The notes below the pieces were generated by a model. The model searched no databases. It saw only the letters and a program-made list of their open reading frames with translations, and was not told the DNA's origin. A program made the translations under genes and the position numbers. A stretch of 64,000 nt of DNA, taken from positions 4,744,001 through 4,808,000 of the forward strand of contig WPIO01000002.1 in NCBI GenBank assembly GCA_009760855.2, given 5' to 3'. Positions 33,421 to 56,503 of the stretch are shown one piece after another. The first letter of the stretch is position 1. Each line of letters begins with the position of its first letter. The stretch is from Cristatella mucedo. Lineage: Eukaryota; Bryozoa; Phylactolaemata; Cristatellidae.

Positions 33421-35230
33421 TATTATAGTAGTCGTTGTACCGGATATTACTTACATTTTTAGCGGTATTTATTTTTTAATTAAGATCTTAGCCGCAGCGA
33501 CGCTTTTCAACTGCAAATTACCGCTGTGCTTTAAGGAAACAGCCGTCTACAGAATGAGTTTTTCTTAGATTCTTTTTCAATCAGCCTAGAAGAAAACTTC
33601 ACATCCCGGCCTCTGGCAAAATCACCAGAAAGCACGATTCTCCGGAAGAGAGGAATCCTTCATTCTCTTCCTAGCCATAATACTCTAGGTAGGTCACTGC
33701 ATACGAAGCACACGCACCTCGGTAAAATTTCCTTCATCTCTTCTTTACTCACACTGCGGAGGGTTTTCAAATAAACTTCGAAAGGCTGCTCAGTCTTTCC
33801 CCAGTCCTACTAGCAAGACTATAGATGGGCGGTAATGGGCGGGCTCTATCAACGGCTAGTAGCGGAACCGGCGCATCCCGACGCTGTCGCGGGCAGAGAA
33901 GCCGCAGGCGAAGAAAACGCGGGCGTAGTAGGCGGCTCAGGCTAAAAGGGCGGCGGACGGAGCTGGTGGTAATTTGGAACGAGAAGTTTGGCCTTACGCA
34001 ATTATCAAGAGGGATATACAGTTAGGTCAGATAGGGCAGCTCTCTCCATGACAGCCCGTTTAGCACGCCCCCGGTTTTCTTTTTATTCGTCCACCAGCAA
34101 GCAGTTAGCATGTCGCTACCTGTCCTTTTCCGTAATTTCAAGGACTTTACAGAAAACTTACACGATCGCTGACTGAATGGGTACCTACATGAAACCATCT
34201 ATGGTGTCGCATGACTAAAATTGTACGCACAGAGTGTAGCAGCTTCTCAACAACAGATAACGCATAGCTTGAGAAATTTTGAGAAAATCTTATACCTCTT
34301 TTCCAAGGGTCACACTCTCATTGACTGATAGGTAATGCTGAACACATCGGCCTTGCTGCGCCTCAATGGTAACCTTTAGGAGAAAGGCGTGTCAACTTAC
34401 TCTGCTTACTTACTAGGCAGCTGGCCGAGTGGCTCCATGGCAACCCCCACGAAACCCAGTGCATGCCTGTTTGACGGTACGTCCGTCCATCACATAAACA
34501 CTTCAAAGTGACCGGAGAGCTTCGAAGGAATACTGATTCTAATGTGTCTGTAGACCTCCCAAGACTGACTGACCGCAATGTATTGCATAACCTGGATTGC
34601 AGATGAAAAGGCGAACTAATTTTTCAGAGCTTAATGCAAAGATCAGCGGAGCACATCGAAGACAGTAACCTACTCGTTAGTTCCTATTTTCGAGCAAGCG
34701 ACTCGTTAGTTGTCGCTGCTAACAATTGTGTGTTTACGTGCTTACTTATAACTGGCAGCGGCTGCTCATTTGCACGATATTACGCACTTTTAACTGTATC
34801 GCAATATACTTTGTATCTGAATTTCTTCACGACAACGCGGTAACTGTAATTAACGAGTTCTCAACTGCTTATGATTTTGAACGCATTTCAACGTTTACGG
34901 CCGTTTATGTGAGATTTCCTTACGTACAGTTTTTAACTGGCTCCTTGTATGGCAGGGCAGTTATGGCGTGTAACTGCCAGAATGCTTGCTAATAGTTGAT
35001 GACGCGCAATCAGCTGGTTACAATTTCCCTTCGCGTGCTAAATTAATGATCGTTTATCAATGTTTTAATGCAATCCTCCTTAGTCAACATTTCCTATTAC
35101 GCCCGAGTGCGCTCCCTTTATCAGTTGACTTACTGCAAACATACCGTCAGAGTAAAATTCCCCGGGTTCGACCCACGAGACACGCATTGGTCTTGCTGCA
35201 ATACCTATAGTGCACACGAGTTAACTACTT
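33421..35230. other. Intergenic stretch, nothing recognised
   Basis: Several short open frames on both strands but no family match or splice pattern that I can defend. GC-rich patch at 33830-33970. Confidence 0.4.
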
Positions 35231-35234
35231 TCCC

Positions 35235-35835
35235 AGTATCGCAGTTGCCACATTACTCCACTTCTCGCCGACCTGCACTGGCTACCAGTCAAGCAACGGA
35301 TTGACTTCAAGGTTTTGTCCCTCACTTTTAGGTCCCTTCATTCTATGGCTCCAGCCTATCTGTCAGATATACTACCCCATTAGGCCAAGCATCGTACCAC
35401 CCGCTTTTCGGAATCCAACAGTCTAGAAATACCTCATACAAACCTTAAATCCTTTGGAGACCGTGCATTAAGTTCATATGCTCCCAAAGCCTGGAACTCT
35501 CTCCCGACCTGCGTCAGAACATCCCCTGACCTGACCACATTTAAAAGGAACCTAAAAACACACCTATTTAGGACAGCATGTAGCGGGTCCCTGTGATTCG
35601 TCCTTGATGTGCTTATGCGTGCTGACACTGTGCATGCTGCCACTAACCACATTTGCATGCTGATCCTGTGCATGTCACCCCTAACCATATTATTCAGTTC
35701 GTTTGTTTTTCAAGCATGATTTTACTTACCATTCCATTGCATTTCACTTTACAGCAAATGTAAAGCGCCTAGAGAGAGAGATTAAGTTCTCTGAGGGCGC
35801 TTTATCAAGTGAATTATTATTATTATTATTGTTAT
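35235..35835 (+). mobile_element. LINE 3' copy, 5'-truncated
   Basis: Begins in the RT thumb (ACTTCTCGCCGACCTGCACT), runs through the stop and 3' UTR to stem arms AAAGCGCC ... GGGCGCTTTATC and (ATT)n at 35815-35835. Confidence 0.88.
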
Positions 35836-35849
35836 TGTTACCGGTCTCC

Positions 35850-36190
35850 GCGGCCTTTGGTCCTCTCAGAACAATGAATTGGCCAAATACTTCTTTCAAT
35901 TAAACTCTATGGGCACAGAAGCTTTGCTTCGCAGGTCCGAGGCTGCTTTCGAAATCGCTTTCGCAATTCTTATGAAACTACGCCTTCCCTCCGGACCTTG
36001 GCTCGCGCACATCCTGTACAGCCGTCCTGCGCTACTATTTCTAGGCTACTTCCTCTAGAATTCTGATGACTCACCAATGTTGCTCACTTTCTCTTGCTAC
36101 TAGAGAGAAAGTCTGTTGGTTACCGCTTGCGCTCCGGAAGCCACGCGGGCTTTAAAAGCGCTAGATAAAACTCTCGGGCGTGGCTCTGTG
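35850..36190 (+). mobile_element. Second LINE family, 3' region
   Basis: AGAAGCTTTGCTTCGCAGGT and AAGTCTGTTGGTTACCGCTT match the same order of blocks at 7245-7530 (CCGAAGGTTCTAGGCGGCAG, AAGTCTGTTGGCTACCACAT). Directly follows the main LINE tail. Confidence 0.55.
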
Positions 36191-37500
36191 GAGTTGCAGA
36201 CGAAGATGTTACCTGGTTCGCGTCGCCGCATGCGTTGGGTGTCCCGCGCGTTTGGTGAGCTCCGCGTTTTGCTTAAAGAATTCCGTCGAGTTTCTGCAAA
36301 GAATTTTTCTCATGACTTACTACAACTACTTTGGACAACTTTAAAAAGGGCCGGGATCAGGGCGATTGGTGAGGCCTAGAACTTCCAGGAAGGCCACTGA
36401 GGTTCCGGAAAATCCTACAGGATTTCGGTGAAGAAAAACCTCTCAAAGGTTTAGGTGCTTCACACAAAATCGAAAGTAAGCGCGCCAGTAACAAAAGACC
36501 TTCACACAGTAAAAAAGGTAACTTTTGAATATAATTTAAGACTACTCATACAAAAATGGCTCGCCCGTCATTCCTGATGGTGAAAGCCCTAGTATCTCTA
36601 TGTTCTCAACCCGATGCGAGTTCATGTTCTGACCGCCGCGTTAACGAAATGCTGACGATTTCCAATCCTATCTACTCCAAGCACAATTCGCCGAGGACTT
36701 GATTTGGACCAGAGTGTTTGCAGTATCTATTGTCACCTTGCTTGTGGGCTACTGTGGCTAAAATTAAGAAAGGATAAATAGGTCTCCGTCCTTTCAGTAA
36801 TAGCTGTCGGCGCGCTGTGCAAAACATTTGTGCGCCTAATCAGCTTAGTGATCCTCCTTTCAACGCAACTATAACTCGCAGCCAACTTGCAACTGTTCAA
36901 TGAATTTATCCGTAGATAGTCGCAATTTGGATGCCAGCCAAACAGCTACCGCGAATGGTGCTCTGCTGTTATTTGCATTCTCACGGACCGTTTCGACTTT
37001 CCACTCAAGTCGCTCCCATTGATATTAAATATTCGCGTGAATTCTTTTTGTACCATAAAGCTTGAGGCATTAGGCATCTAAGTATTCATGACCGCAATCA
37101 GTGGCTGTCTCCTCAGTCCCGACCAAAAGTTAGCCGACCCTATCCGTCTGCACACGTTTTTGAAGTGTAACCTCGCAAGCTGTTCTCTTCGCGGATTCTG
37201 TCTGCTTGAGTACTTGCAGTACTGTTTGAACTGACCCTCACTGCAACTATCGGTCCTGTAAAAATCTGAAAATTATCAAAGCCATGATGCCACGAGCTAA
37301 TCTTCTGTGGATACCGGCGGAAAGCATAAGCAAGCAGGAACAAAAAAGCTAGACAGTGAGAAAAAAGTTAGACATTGAGAGGACTAACAGTGAAGAGTCC
37401 ACCAGAAAAAGATACGTGTACAGGTGAGAACCTACATAGCAGCTTCAGCTACGCCAAGGAACTGAGTTAGCAAGTGCTAGATCTCACGACTAAGAGCCGA
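36191..37500. other. Intergenic stretch, nothing recognised
   Basis: No gene, RNA or repeat family identified downstream of the SLC15-like gene's last exon in this part. Confidence 0.4.
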
Positions 37501-37509
37501 TCGCACGCA

Positions 37510-37510
37510 T

Positions 37511-37551
<41 letters not shown>
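37510..37551 (+). repeat. (CA)n microsatellite
   Basis: Twenty or so CA units. Confidence 0.95.
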
Positions 37552-37553
<2 letters not shown>

Positions 37554-37674
37554 GGCCAATTCGTTATTCTGCTTTTGCCAGACTTGCAACTTAGTTTTAA
37601 CTGCTTTGCTGGTGAATCCCGGCGAGTAACTTAAGCATTGTAAGGTACTTCACACTCTCGACTTAATTAATAAA

Positions 37675-37745
37675 AACAGCAAAATATTTATAAAATGCCC
37701 TAAGAGAACTAAATCTCTTTCTAGCCACTTGACAAATGCTGGAAA
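37675..37745 (-). mobile_element. LINE tail remnant
   Basis: AATGCCCTAAGAGAACTAAA then TCTCTTTCTAGCCACTTGAC: the tail with decayed stem arms. Confidence 0.55.
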
Positions 37746-38461
37746 GGAAACGTGGCGATAGCATGCACAATTTCATAAGCGATGCAAAACACAGTTCACA
37801 CGCAAGGAGCGAACGCTGTGAGGAGCGGTGTGTGGGTTTGAACTTGGTCTCTTCGCGAAGCAGCACAGCTTCCTTTGACAGGATTGTAAGACAGTAAAAA
37901 CTAAGGACCGCCCATCCCAGGAGAGACTGCTTTGGTAACGACCACATCCACAACAGTAACGGGTCGCCATCAGCGCTTAACTCTATAGCAGCTTTTGTGG
38001 AAAACTCTACGAGATAATGGCTTGACAGTCGACTGGCTCGTAGTTTTGATTTCCGAGACCAAAAATACACCGCGTTTTTCTTTTCTGCACAGCGCTATTA
38101 TGCGAAGCAGAGCTGCTGTAGCACCACACATATGCACGGCTGTCGGTACAGCTACATTTAAATGCTCGGTTGTCTTGCCACCAGCCATCATAACTTGGTG
38201 TCCTTGATAAAAGAAAATGTATTTCAAAATAACCGGAAACAGTATCCTGGCACAAAAATCCTTAAGCAAAACTCGCAAATGGCTTTACAGAAATGCGAAA
38301 CACAATTTTTGCATAAAAGTTAGTAACCTGGACCGGATGGTGTGCAGTAAAGCGCCAGTGCTCATGAGCAATGCTAGCGAGAAAAGGCGACTGGGAAGTC
38401 TGCGTTGCTGCTGCTGCTGCTGCCACAGCTGCACTGATGATGACCAGCCAGGACGCTGTCC

Positions 38462-49708
<11,247 letters not shown>

Positions 49709-50640
49709 CTATACTGCTTGCTTGATAGCATTTGACGAAGAGCAACTGCGGAAATCGTGCACGCGAAGAGCGGCTCTGAAGAAGTTAACCCAGCTCGTTT
49801 CCCGTGCGACTTTGGGGGTCAAACGAGGGAATCCACCCTAGGTGCTGCAACCGGCCTGTTGCCTTCATTTTTATCATGCCATCATAATTTGTTTACTATT
49901 TTCTATAAACAGAAAGATAAACCATAATGCTCACGGACTACGATGGGTCAGAAGCAGCCCATCCAATAGCTCTGCCTGAAAATATGTAGCCAGCAGAGGG
50001 CACTGACCTATGGGTTAGGCAAGCTAGCACGAACTTCCGGGAAGCGATAGAGACGGCGGCGACGAATGACCTCGACCGGGTCCGTCGTATGGCATCGTCC
50101 TTGCTGATACTCCAGATTGTACTAGAGCGATATGTAACCACCATAAAATTTGGAAGCGCTTGTCGCTATGATCATAAGCTAATTCGGAAGTTTTTCTTCC
50201 GATTAATTGCGAACTCTCCGATTACCGCGGGATAAACCTCTGCTGATGAGTGCACTAAACCGCTATCCCAGCGCTTCTGAAACTTCTTAGGTCTTGTATG
50301 GTGTAAAATTAAAAAGCATATGTCTGAACTGGGCCTAACGTTTCATCCATGACGTCCCATCCGTCTTAAAGCTTAATTTTTTGATAAGCAAGCAACATAA
50401 TCGGTATTTGTTATTTGATATACACCGTCCCGGCACCTGATGCCTTAATAGGTTTCCGAACTGCGTCGTCGAAAGATTACACCTCTGGATAAGATGTTCG
50501 AGGAAGGAAGGAAAGGGGCTGGCTCTGAGACCATGCTTTTGCTCTTATGATTTCGTAGCGGCCATAGTCCGTTCAACGTACGCCAACGTACAGCCGACGC
50601 TGCCATCGGCATTCCAGCTCTGGGCCTGCAACTATACGCA
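49709..50640. other. Upstream flank of the SLC15-like gene, nothing recognised
   Basis: Probable promoter side of the minus-strand gene. No TATA box, CpG island or exon could be placed with confidence. Confidence 0.35.
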
Positions 50641-50644
50641 TCAA

Positions 50645-50832
50645 TCAAAATAAATAAATAAATCCTAGCTGATTAAACAGCCTCTTTTTCTATTGCGACA
50701 GAAGAGCCTTTACGGCTATCACCGCCGCTTGCAGTGGCGATAAAGGATCGACCTCAGGAATCGAACCCACGGCCTCGGGACCAAGGTCGTGAAAGCAATT
50801 GCCTTACCTAGTGTGCCATCACGGCTCACCGC
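50645..50832 (-). mobile_element. SINE-B copy
   Basis: The reverse complement reads GGTGAGCCGTGATGGCACAC, B box GGGTTCGATTCC, body GCCACTGCAAGCGGCGGTGA and 3' end GGCTGTTTAATCAGCTAGGA plus TTTATTTATTT. Closely similar to the copy at 54190-54375. Confidence 0.85.
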
Positions 50833-51249
50833 AAGTAGCAGGCTGAGCTGACGGCAACCGATTGCCAGCCTCAGTGCTACCTCTCCTATCCCTATATGCT
50901 TACCTAGTTCTCTGGCTTCATTCACGCGGCTTTCAGTTGCTTTCGAACTCTCTTCTCTCTCGCTGTCACAGACTCGCTGTCACAGAGCTGGACAGACGCT
51001 CCTCTCTCGTCTCTCTGTACTCACTCACTCTGTACTGAGTCTTTGGCAATAAACCATAATGCCTATCTGGTGCATTGAATTATCCATCCGACATCCTTCC
51101 CAACAACTTTGCCCGTTACTACTTTGAGGTAACTGGGGAGAACTGTCCGGCTAGTGGGACCAGCTGTTCCAACGTTATTTTCTTCTGGCGCTAATGAGCA
51201 AGGTACGTTATGTACACTAGATCTACCAAAACAGAATATTTAAATGCAA

Positions 51250-51385
51250 ATTTTATCAAGCATGATACCACTCACCATTCGATCGTGTTTCCTTTGCAGC
51301 AAGTATAAAGTGCCTAGAAAGAGATTGAGTTCTCTGAGGGCGTTTTATCAAGTGCACTATTATTATAATCATTACTATTATTAAA
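51250..51385 (+). mobile_element. LINE 3' UTR and tail
   Basis: AAGCATGATACCACTCACCA, AGTGCCTAGAAAGAGATTGA and TCTGAGGGCGTTTTATCAAG, then ATTATTATAATCATTACTATTATTA-type repeats. Confidence 0.75.
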
Positions 51386-52379
51386 TGAGTAGTGAGACGT
51401 ATCAAAGAGATATACCGCTGAGTGCTCTAGCTTGTTGTCCTTTTTCAGAACTCCTCAGCACCTAAGCGAAAGGTACACATGGACGGCTGCTTTACTGAAG
51501 CAGCCGGTAGAAGCGAAGCCAGCCCCGAGAACTCTCGTGCGTAAATAGCGATCATGCTTTATCTGTTTAGTGTTCTCCACGAAAACTTGAAAGCCAGGTA
51601 AACCTGAAAGATGGCAAAGCAAAATAGGGGCATTGCGGGAGCAGTTTTGCATGTAGCAACAGCACATCAGATGCTTAAAACATCCCACTCTCGGTTTTCG
51701 ACTCAATTGTGGTTGAACAATCTCGTGTCAGAGAAATGTGCCGAGGTATGAGAAGCAAATTTTACTGGTTCTTGTGTCAGTGTCACTTGAGCTGATAAAA
51801 CGAATGGTTGCAAACAAGAGGAGAAGCACATAAAATAGCCGCAAGTATAGTTGAAACCATTGGCAATGAAATTGAAATGCTATTTTACGAAGGTTCGCAA
51901 CTTTGTTCAAGAAACATTTGACCTTTTCCTTCCCCAATCGATAACTATTCGAATGTGACCAAACTTTGTACATTGACAGCCAGGCTCCAGTAGAAGTGCT
52001 TTTTCAGCTCTCGCTTCTAGCACCGTAAAAGATAGTGCGAAAGGACGCAAAAAATATGTGCACTTACATTCGACAAAATGTCTATGCGCAGGAACGCCAA
52101 GCTTGTGAATGGACTGTACCAAGGCTATTTTGATATCGGGCATGTACAGCTTATAGAGGTTTCTGCTCCTATCGCTAAGGGTTCACTCGGTGGCAAAAGC
52201 CAGGATTTTCAGGTAGGGGCAAGCCACGCCAAACATGACAAAGGCTGTGTAAATCCCGAGTCTTTTGTTGGACACTTAACCGCCGGATGTGCATATATTG
52301 AAACAATGGGATGATTTCATCAGTCGTCGCCATTGCGATCGTTTCCACCTCAAAAAATTACCTATAATAGTAATAGATT

Positions 52380-53540
52380 TGTATTATGTACTCGGAAAGC
52401 TCGATCTCCTTTTAGTGACTTTGCGTCTGCAGTAAAAAGAGCGCGTCTACATTTCTACACGGTTAGTGATAGCATGCAGTGTCAGCACGGAAAAGTGCAA
52501 ACATTTTAATTCACAAGCACCCAGCAAATGCTGTGGGTAAACGGTGCGTTTCTATTATACGCTTAAACGTCGTCAAATCACTGGATGCCATGACGCCAGT
52601 CGGATATTATTTCTAGGCTTTGGAAATATACGAACAACAAGGCACTGTCTCCAATTAATTTGAGGTTTGATTCGAGACACAAGCGCTCAACAACTTGTCA
52701 GTAGAGCGGGTGGTTCGTTGTCAATACGATTCGGAAGTAGCTTGGATAGGTAGGCTCGAGTGACAGAACGAAAGGACCTAAAAGTGAGTGACAGAACCTT
52801 GGTCGATTGGCTGCTTGATGGGCACCCACTGCTGATTGGTGAGAAGTAGCCAACTACGACGCTCACGACAGATGAGCCGCGCTCTCGAGTTTTGCACCGA
52901 GTTCTGAACACCTTATGACCAGTACGTACGACCTGCAAGTAGTGAGTTATAGAAGCTGAGAAATTTTTTTACAAATGCATGGACCAACTTAGATGGGGTA
53001 TCTCTGTGTAATCTGGCCCAAATAATTTTTTTGCACGCTATGTAGCTGAAAGTAAGCAGACTCGACTGTGGAGCAGATGTGGTCATCTAGTAGAATGGTC
53101 ACTTTGGAACACGACACTCAGATTTCGTGCTGAGGCTAGTGATTCACCAGCCTCACTTATAAAGCCGCAGACGAGCTTTAGTGGTTACCACCACCGCTTG
53201 CAGTTGGCAATCCAAAGGATTGTCCATTACAGGACTTGAACCCACAACCTGGATCGTGTAGAGCGATCACTTTACTCCTTGTCTAAAACACAGGAGCAAC
53301 ATGAGCTATGCAAGCCAAGCTCATACAACGGGCTACTTTTTCCGATTTCTTGGCTTTAGACTTTATTTGCCTACAAAAGGTAATTTGGTTTCATCGTTAT
53401 TAAATTTCAGAAAGTCAGAGGTCATGTAAGTGTGCATATCATCAATACATGCAGCCAAGGATTTGAGAGAGTGTATCATGTTGGAAGACAGAGAGAAATC
53501 AAACCACACGTTCCGTCGTGTGTCATCTGCAAATAAATTA
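52380..53540 (-). mobile_element. Old LINE copy, interrupted by SINE-B
   Basis: 3' UTR remnants near 52460, the RT end region at 52560-53110 (GTAGGCTCGAGTGACAGAAC, GATGTGGTCATCTAG) and 53385-53540, with a SINE-B insertion at 53140-53290. Many indels. Confidence 0.6.
53140..53290 (-). mobile_element. SINE-B copy inserted in a LINE
   Basis: CCGCAGACGAGCTTTAGTGG, CCACCGCTTGCAGTTGGCAA and GGACTTGAACCCACAACCTG: 3' part, body and B box of SINE-B on the minus strand. Confidence 0.65.
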
Positions 53541-53579
53541 AGGTTAATAATGATAAGTCAAGTCCGAATCAATGTCCCT

Positions 53580-53668
53580 ATATGATAATAATGCATTTGT
53601 ATAGCGCTCTCAGAAAATTGAATCTCTTTCTAGGCACTTTACAGATGCTGTATAGAAAGCATGAAATT
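53580..53668 (-). mobile_element. LINE tail
   Basis: ATGATAATAATGCATTTGTA, GCGCTCTCAGAAAATTGAAT and CTAGGCACTTTACAGATGCT. Confidence 0.65.
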
Positions 53669-54189
53669 TGGAGGCTGTTGTATACAGAGAATTGTTTGGA
53701 TGGCCAGGAATAAAGTAGGTGGTAGCTAATGCATCCTTCCATCACTGCTGCTACGTGCTCTCTACCGAGTACCAGAATGGGACAACCCAAAGAAGTTGGC
53801 CTTTTATGCGCCGTCCTTCGCTTTGTGGCAGACGCCGCTATGTGGCAGACGACGGTTCCAGGTGGTGCCTTTCGGCTCGACTAGACTTGTACCCTCGCCA
53901 GCGTCTGTCCCTCGATGCTCCTCCGGGAGATTGCAAAATTTGGGATTTGTGTGCCGTTAAAATATACTCAGTCATAACTGGGCTCTGAAAGCAACAGCTC
54001 ATTGTGGGCGAGTTAGCCACCGTCTATACGCTTGCGCCAGGGCGAGGGACTCGCACGGTACGAAGCAGTCCTACGAGCTTAAACTAAAAGAGTACCCGGA
54101 ATCGTAGTATAGCGGACGCTACCGTATGTCAGGGATCGCTAGTGATGATCCGGGCCGTAAAGGCTGATCTCTACAGCACAACAAGCTAC

Positions 54190-54375
54190 ATGCTGGTGAG
54201 CCGTGATGGCACACTAGGTAAGGTGGTTGCTTTCACGACCTCGGTCCCGAGGTCGTGGGTTCGATTCCTGCGGTGGGCGATTCTTTATCGCCACTGCAAG
54301 CGGTGGTGATAGCCCTAAAAAGCTCTTCTGTCGCTATACAAAAAGAGGCTGTTTAATCAGCTAGGATTTTTTTTT
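54190..54375 (+). mobile_element. SINE-B, best copy
   Basis: tRNA-like head GTGATGGCACACTAGGTAAG (A box), canonical B box GGTTCGATTCC, a body with GCCACTGCAAGCGGTGGTGA, and a 3' end GAGGCTGTTTAATCAGCTAG followed by a T-rich tract. The tail differs from SINE-A, so it uses a different partner for mobilisation. Confidence 0.88.
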
Positions 54376-55068
54376 GTTTTTACATGCTGCTAGCAGAGTA
54401 GACATAATAACACAGCTGCTGAGTCTATGTTGGACCCGCTTTTCGTCGCCGTTGGTTCGGTCTCTCGCTTCTCTTGAAGGGTAATTTTTCGTTTTACCTC
54501 CTTTAGCTCAACCTCAACACTTGTGTGAAGTCATTAGTCTCACGGACCTAAATCTTGGCGGTGGCCATTCTTAGCTCCATCCTTCCTGTTAATTCACTTG
54601 AAACTCTTGGCTGATGGCGTTCTTCGCGTAAATTCCAACGCTGCTTAGCAGTTTGCTTAAATTTGGCAACGAGCGGGTCCAAAGTTCGCAGTATCTCAGC
54701 AACAAATTTTTCTGAATTTCAAAGTTCGGCAGACAGCTCCTTCAGTTTTTAAGCGCTCAATGCTGCGGCCAGTACAACCCTAATCGCGCTAATATAGAAA
54801 TCCACTTTTCAGGTACAATACTCACCAGTATGGTCGCAAGTCACAAGCAATGAGACTAGCAGAAGATGACTCTTAGGGTTCTCTGACGTATCACAAATGT
54901 CTGACACTTCCGACAACTAAAATGCTCAAGTGTTCTGTACCGTATTCTGCACCGAGGTCCTCAGGCCACCAAAACGGCGCCCTCTTACGGTGCTGGTCCT
55001 CAAGAGATGGGCGACAAATGTCGGTGAATACCTGAGCCTTGGAGCACGGCTAACGACTTGTAGGTAAT
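54376..55068. other. Intergenic stretch, nothing recognised
   Basis: No exon, RNA or repeat family identified. Confidence 0.4.
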
Positions 55069-55355
55069 TGTAAGTAGCTAGATACTTTAGTGGCGGGTTG
55101 CGTCAGCTTTGGCGGCAGCACGCTTGGTTGTTTTGGTCATGCGAGGGACTGGCTCTACTCTGCGGTTTACTGGCCAGGTGTGCCACAGAGGAGCTCGCTT
55201 TGTGTACTTATAGCTGCATGACCTTGGGTGTTAAGAGTTGCGACAGATAAGCAGGAGATGGTGAGTGGGGAACTGAACGCACGGCCGAGCAGTCGAGAAT
55301 GTCTCGCTGAGAGTCTGCTGCGTCACTTCAGGAATAAAGGGAGTTTGATACTTTC
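55069..55355 (+). repeat. 5' long terminal repeat
   Basis: Begins near TGTAAGTAGCTAGATAC; an AATAAAG polyadenylation-type signal lies at 55333; ends near TTTGATACTTTCA. Confidence 0.6.
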
Positions 55356-56116
55356 AAGTTATTTCGCGGGGCATAATGGAGATGATGAAGTCCAGTAAAG
55401 ATGACGACGTGAAGGAGCGCTACCACACTGGCGAAGACTTTGCGAGCTGGCCGCTTAACATCGACGGATACTCAACGACTGCCGAGTTGAACCATCTACG
55501 TGGCATAGGTACGCGCCTCAGTTGTAGCCCGACAGCAGTTTCTGGTATTACTATGACCTGCCGAAGTCCTTCAGGGATAACTACCAACTGCTTCTAGAGG
55601 CATTGGTAAGAGTGCTGGCTAGCCCGGCCGGTAAAGCGAGATTGCTGCGTGCAGGGTTCACGAACGCTGGTCGGACGGAGTTATCCAACAGATGCGAGCC
55701 TAACCGGCAGCAGGCGGAGATGACGGAACAACAAGTGCCAGTGATTTGCCAGGCAGCGATCGAGCATCGAGACGGCGGCAGGTGAGGCGACGGCGGAGGC
55801 ACGGGTGCACGCGGAGGCGCCGGTGCACTCGGAGGAGCCGGCGGCAGAGCCGGCAGTGGCGCTGGTGGCATAGCCCGAGGTGGCACAGCTCGCAGTGGCA
55901 CTGTGGCCGCTGAGGCAGATCCCGCAGTGGCGGCAGTGGCGGCAGAGCCAGGAAAGGATGCGACGGCCAATGCGGTCCGCAAAACTGCGGCTGCAAAGGT
56001 CAGCTCAGCGGCGATGGAAGGTGGCCTTTGTAACCGGCAGGTCGCGAAAGGCCGCGCTCCAGCTCGCTTCCTCCAAGAAGCACTTTGGTAGCCTGCTTAC
56101 CTGTGAGAGCTGTGAG

Positions 56117-56162
56117 GGACTATTTCTTGTAGGGACTATTTCTTGTAGGGACTATTTCTTGA
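56117..56162 (+). repeat. 16-bp tandem triplication
   Basis: AGGGACTATTTCTTGT repeated three times (last unit imperfect), just before the 3' LTR. Confidence 0.9.
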
Positions 56163-56210
56163 ATTCGCTTTTGGTTGCCTCAGCGCGTTATACGTGATTT
56201 TGAGATGACA

Positions 56211-56503
56211 TGGGCATATAGTTGGATACTTTGATGGCAGGTTGCGTCAGCTTTGGTGGCTGCCGGCTTGGTTTTTTGGCCGTAAGAGGGACCGGCTGCC
56301 CTCTCCGTAGTTTACTGTCTGGTTGTGCCGCGGAGGCGCTCGCTGCATCGTTAATTAATTATAGCTGCGTGACTTTGTATATTCGAGTTGCAACGCATAT
56401 ACATGAGATGGTGAGTGGGGAAGTGAACGCACGGCCGAGCTGCTTGGGCTGTCTCGCTGGTGGTGTAATGTGTCACTTCGGAATAAAGAGGGTTTGATAC
56501 TTG
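56211..56503 (+). repeat. 3' long terminal repeat
   Basis: Begins near TGGGCATATAGTTGGATAC, ends near GGGTTTGATACTTGA; AATAAAG at 56482. Clearly diverged from the 5' repeat, so the insertion is not recent. Confidence 0.6.

Larger units (their letters stand above)
55069..56503 (+). mobile_element. Short non-autonomous LTR retrotransposon (Gypsy-like gag remnant)
   Basis: Direct repeats of about 290 bp (55069-55355 and 56211-56503) share GGTTGCGTCAGCTTTGG, GAGATGGTGAGTGGGGAA, GAACGCACGGCCGAGC and AATAAAG near their ends, in order and spacing. The internal 0.85 kb starts with a frame at 55376 (MEMMKSSKDDDVKERYH, GEDFASW) and continues in another frame as YYDLPKSFRDNYQLLLEAL, which resemble Gypsy gag. 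An Ala/Glu/Pro-rich segment follows. No protease, RT or integrase is present. Exact LTR ends, primer-binding site and target duplication were not resolved. Confidence 0.65.

Noticed and set aside
50940-51230. Possible solo LTR (GGCAATAAACC near a TTACTACTTTGAGG motif)
   Set aside because: Only one copy seen and no terminal signals that I can define.
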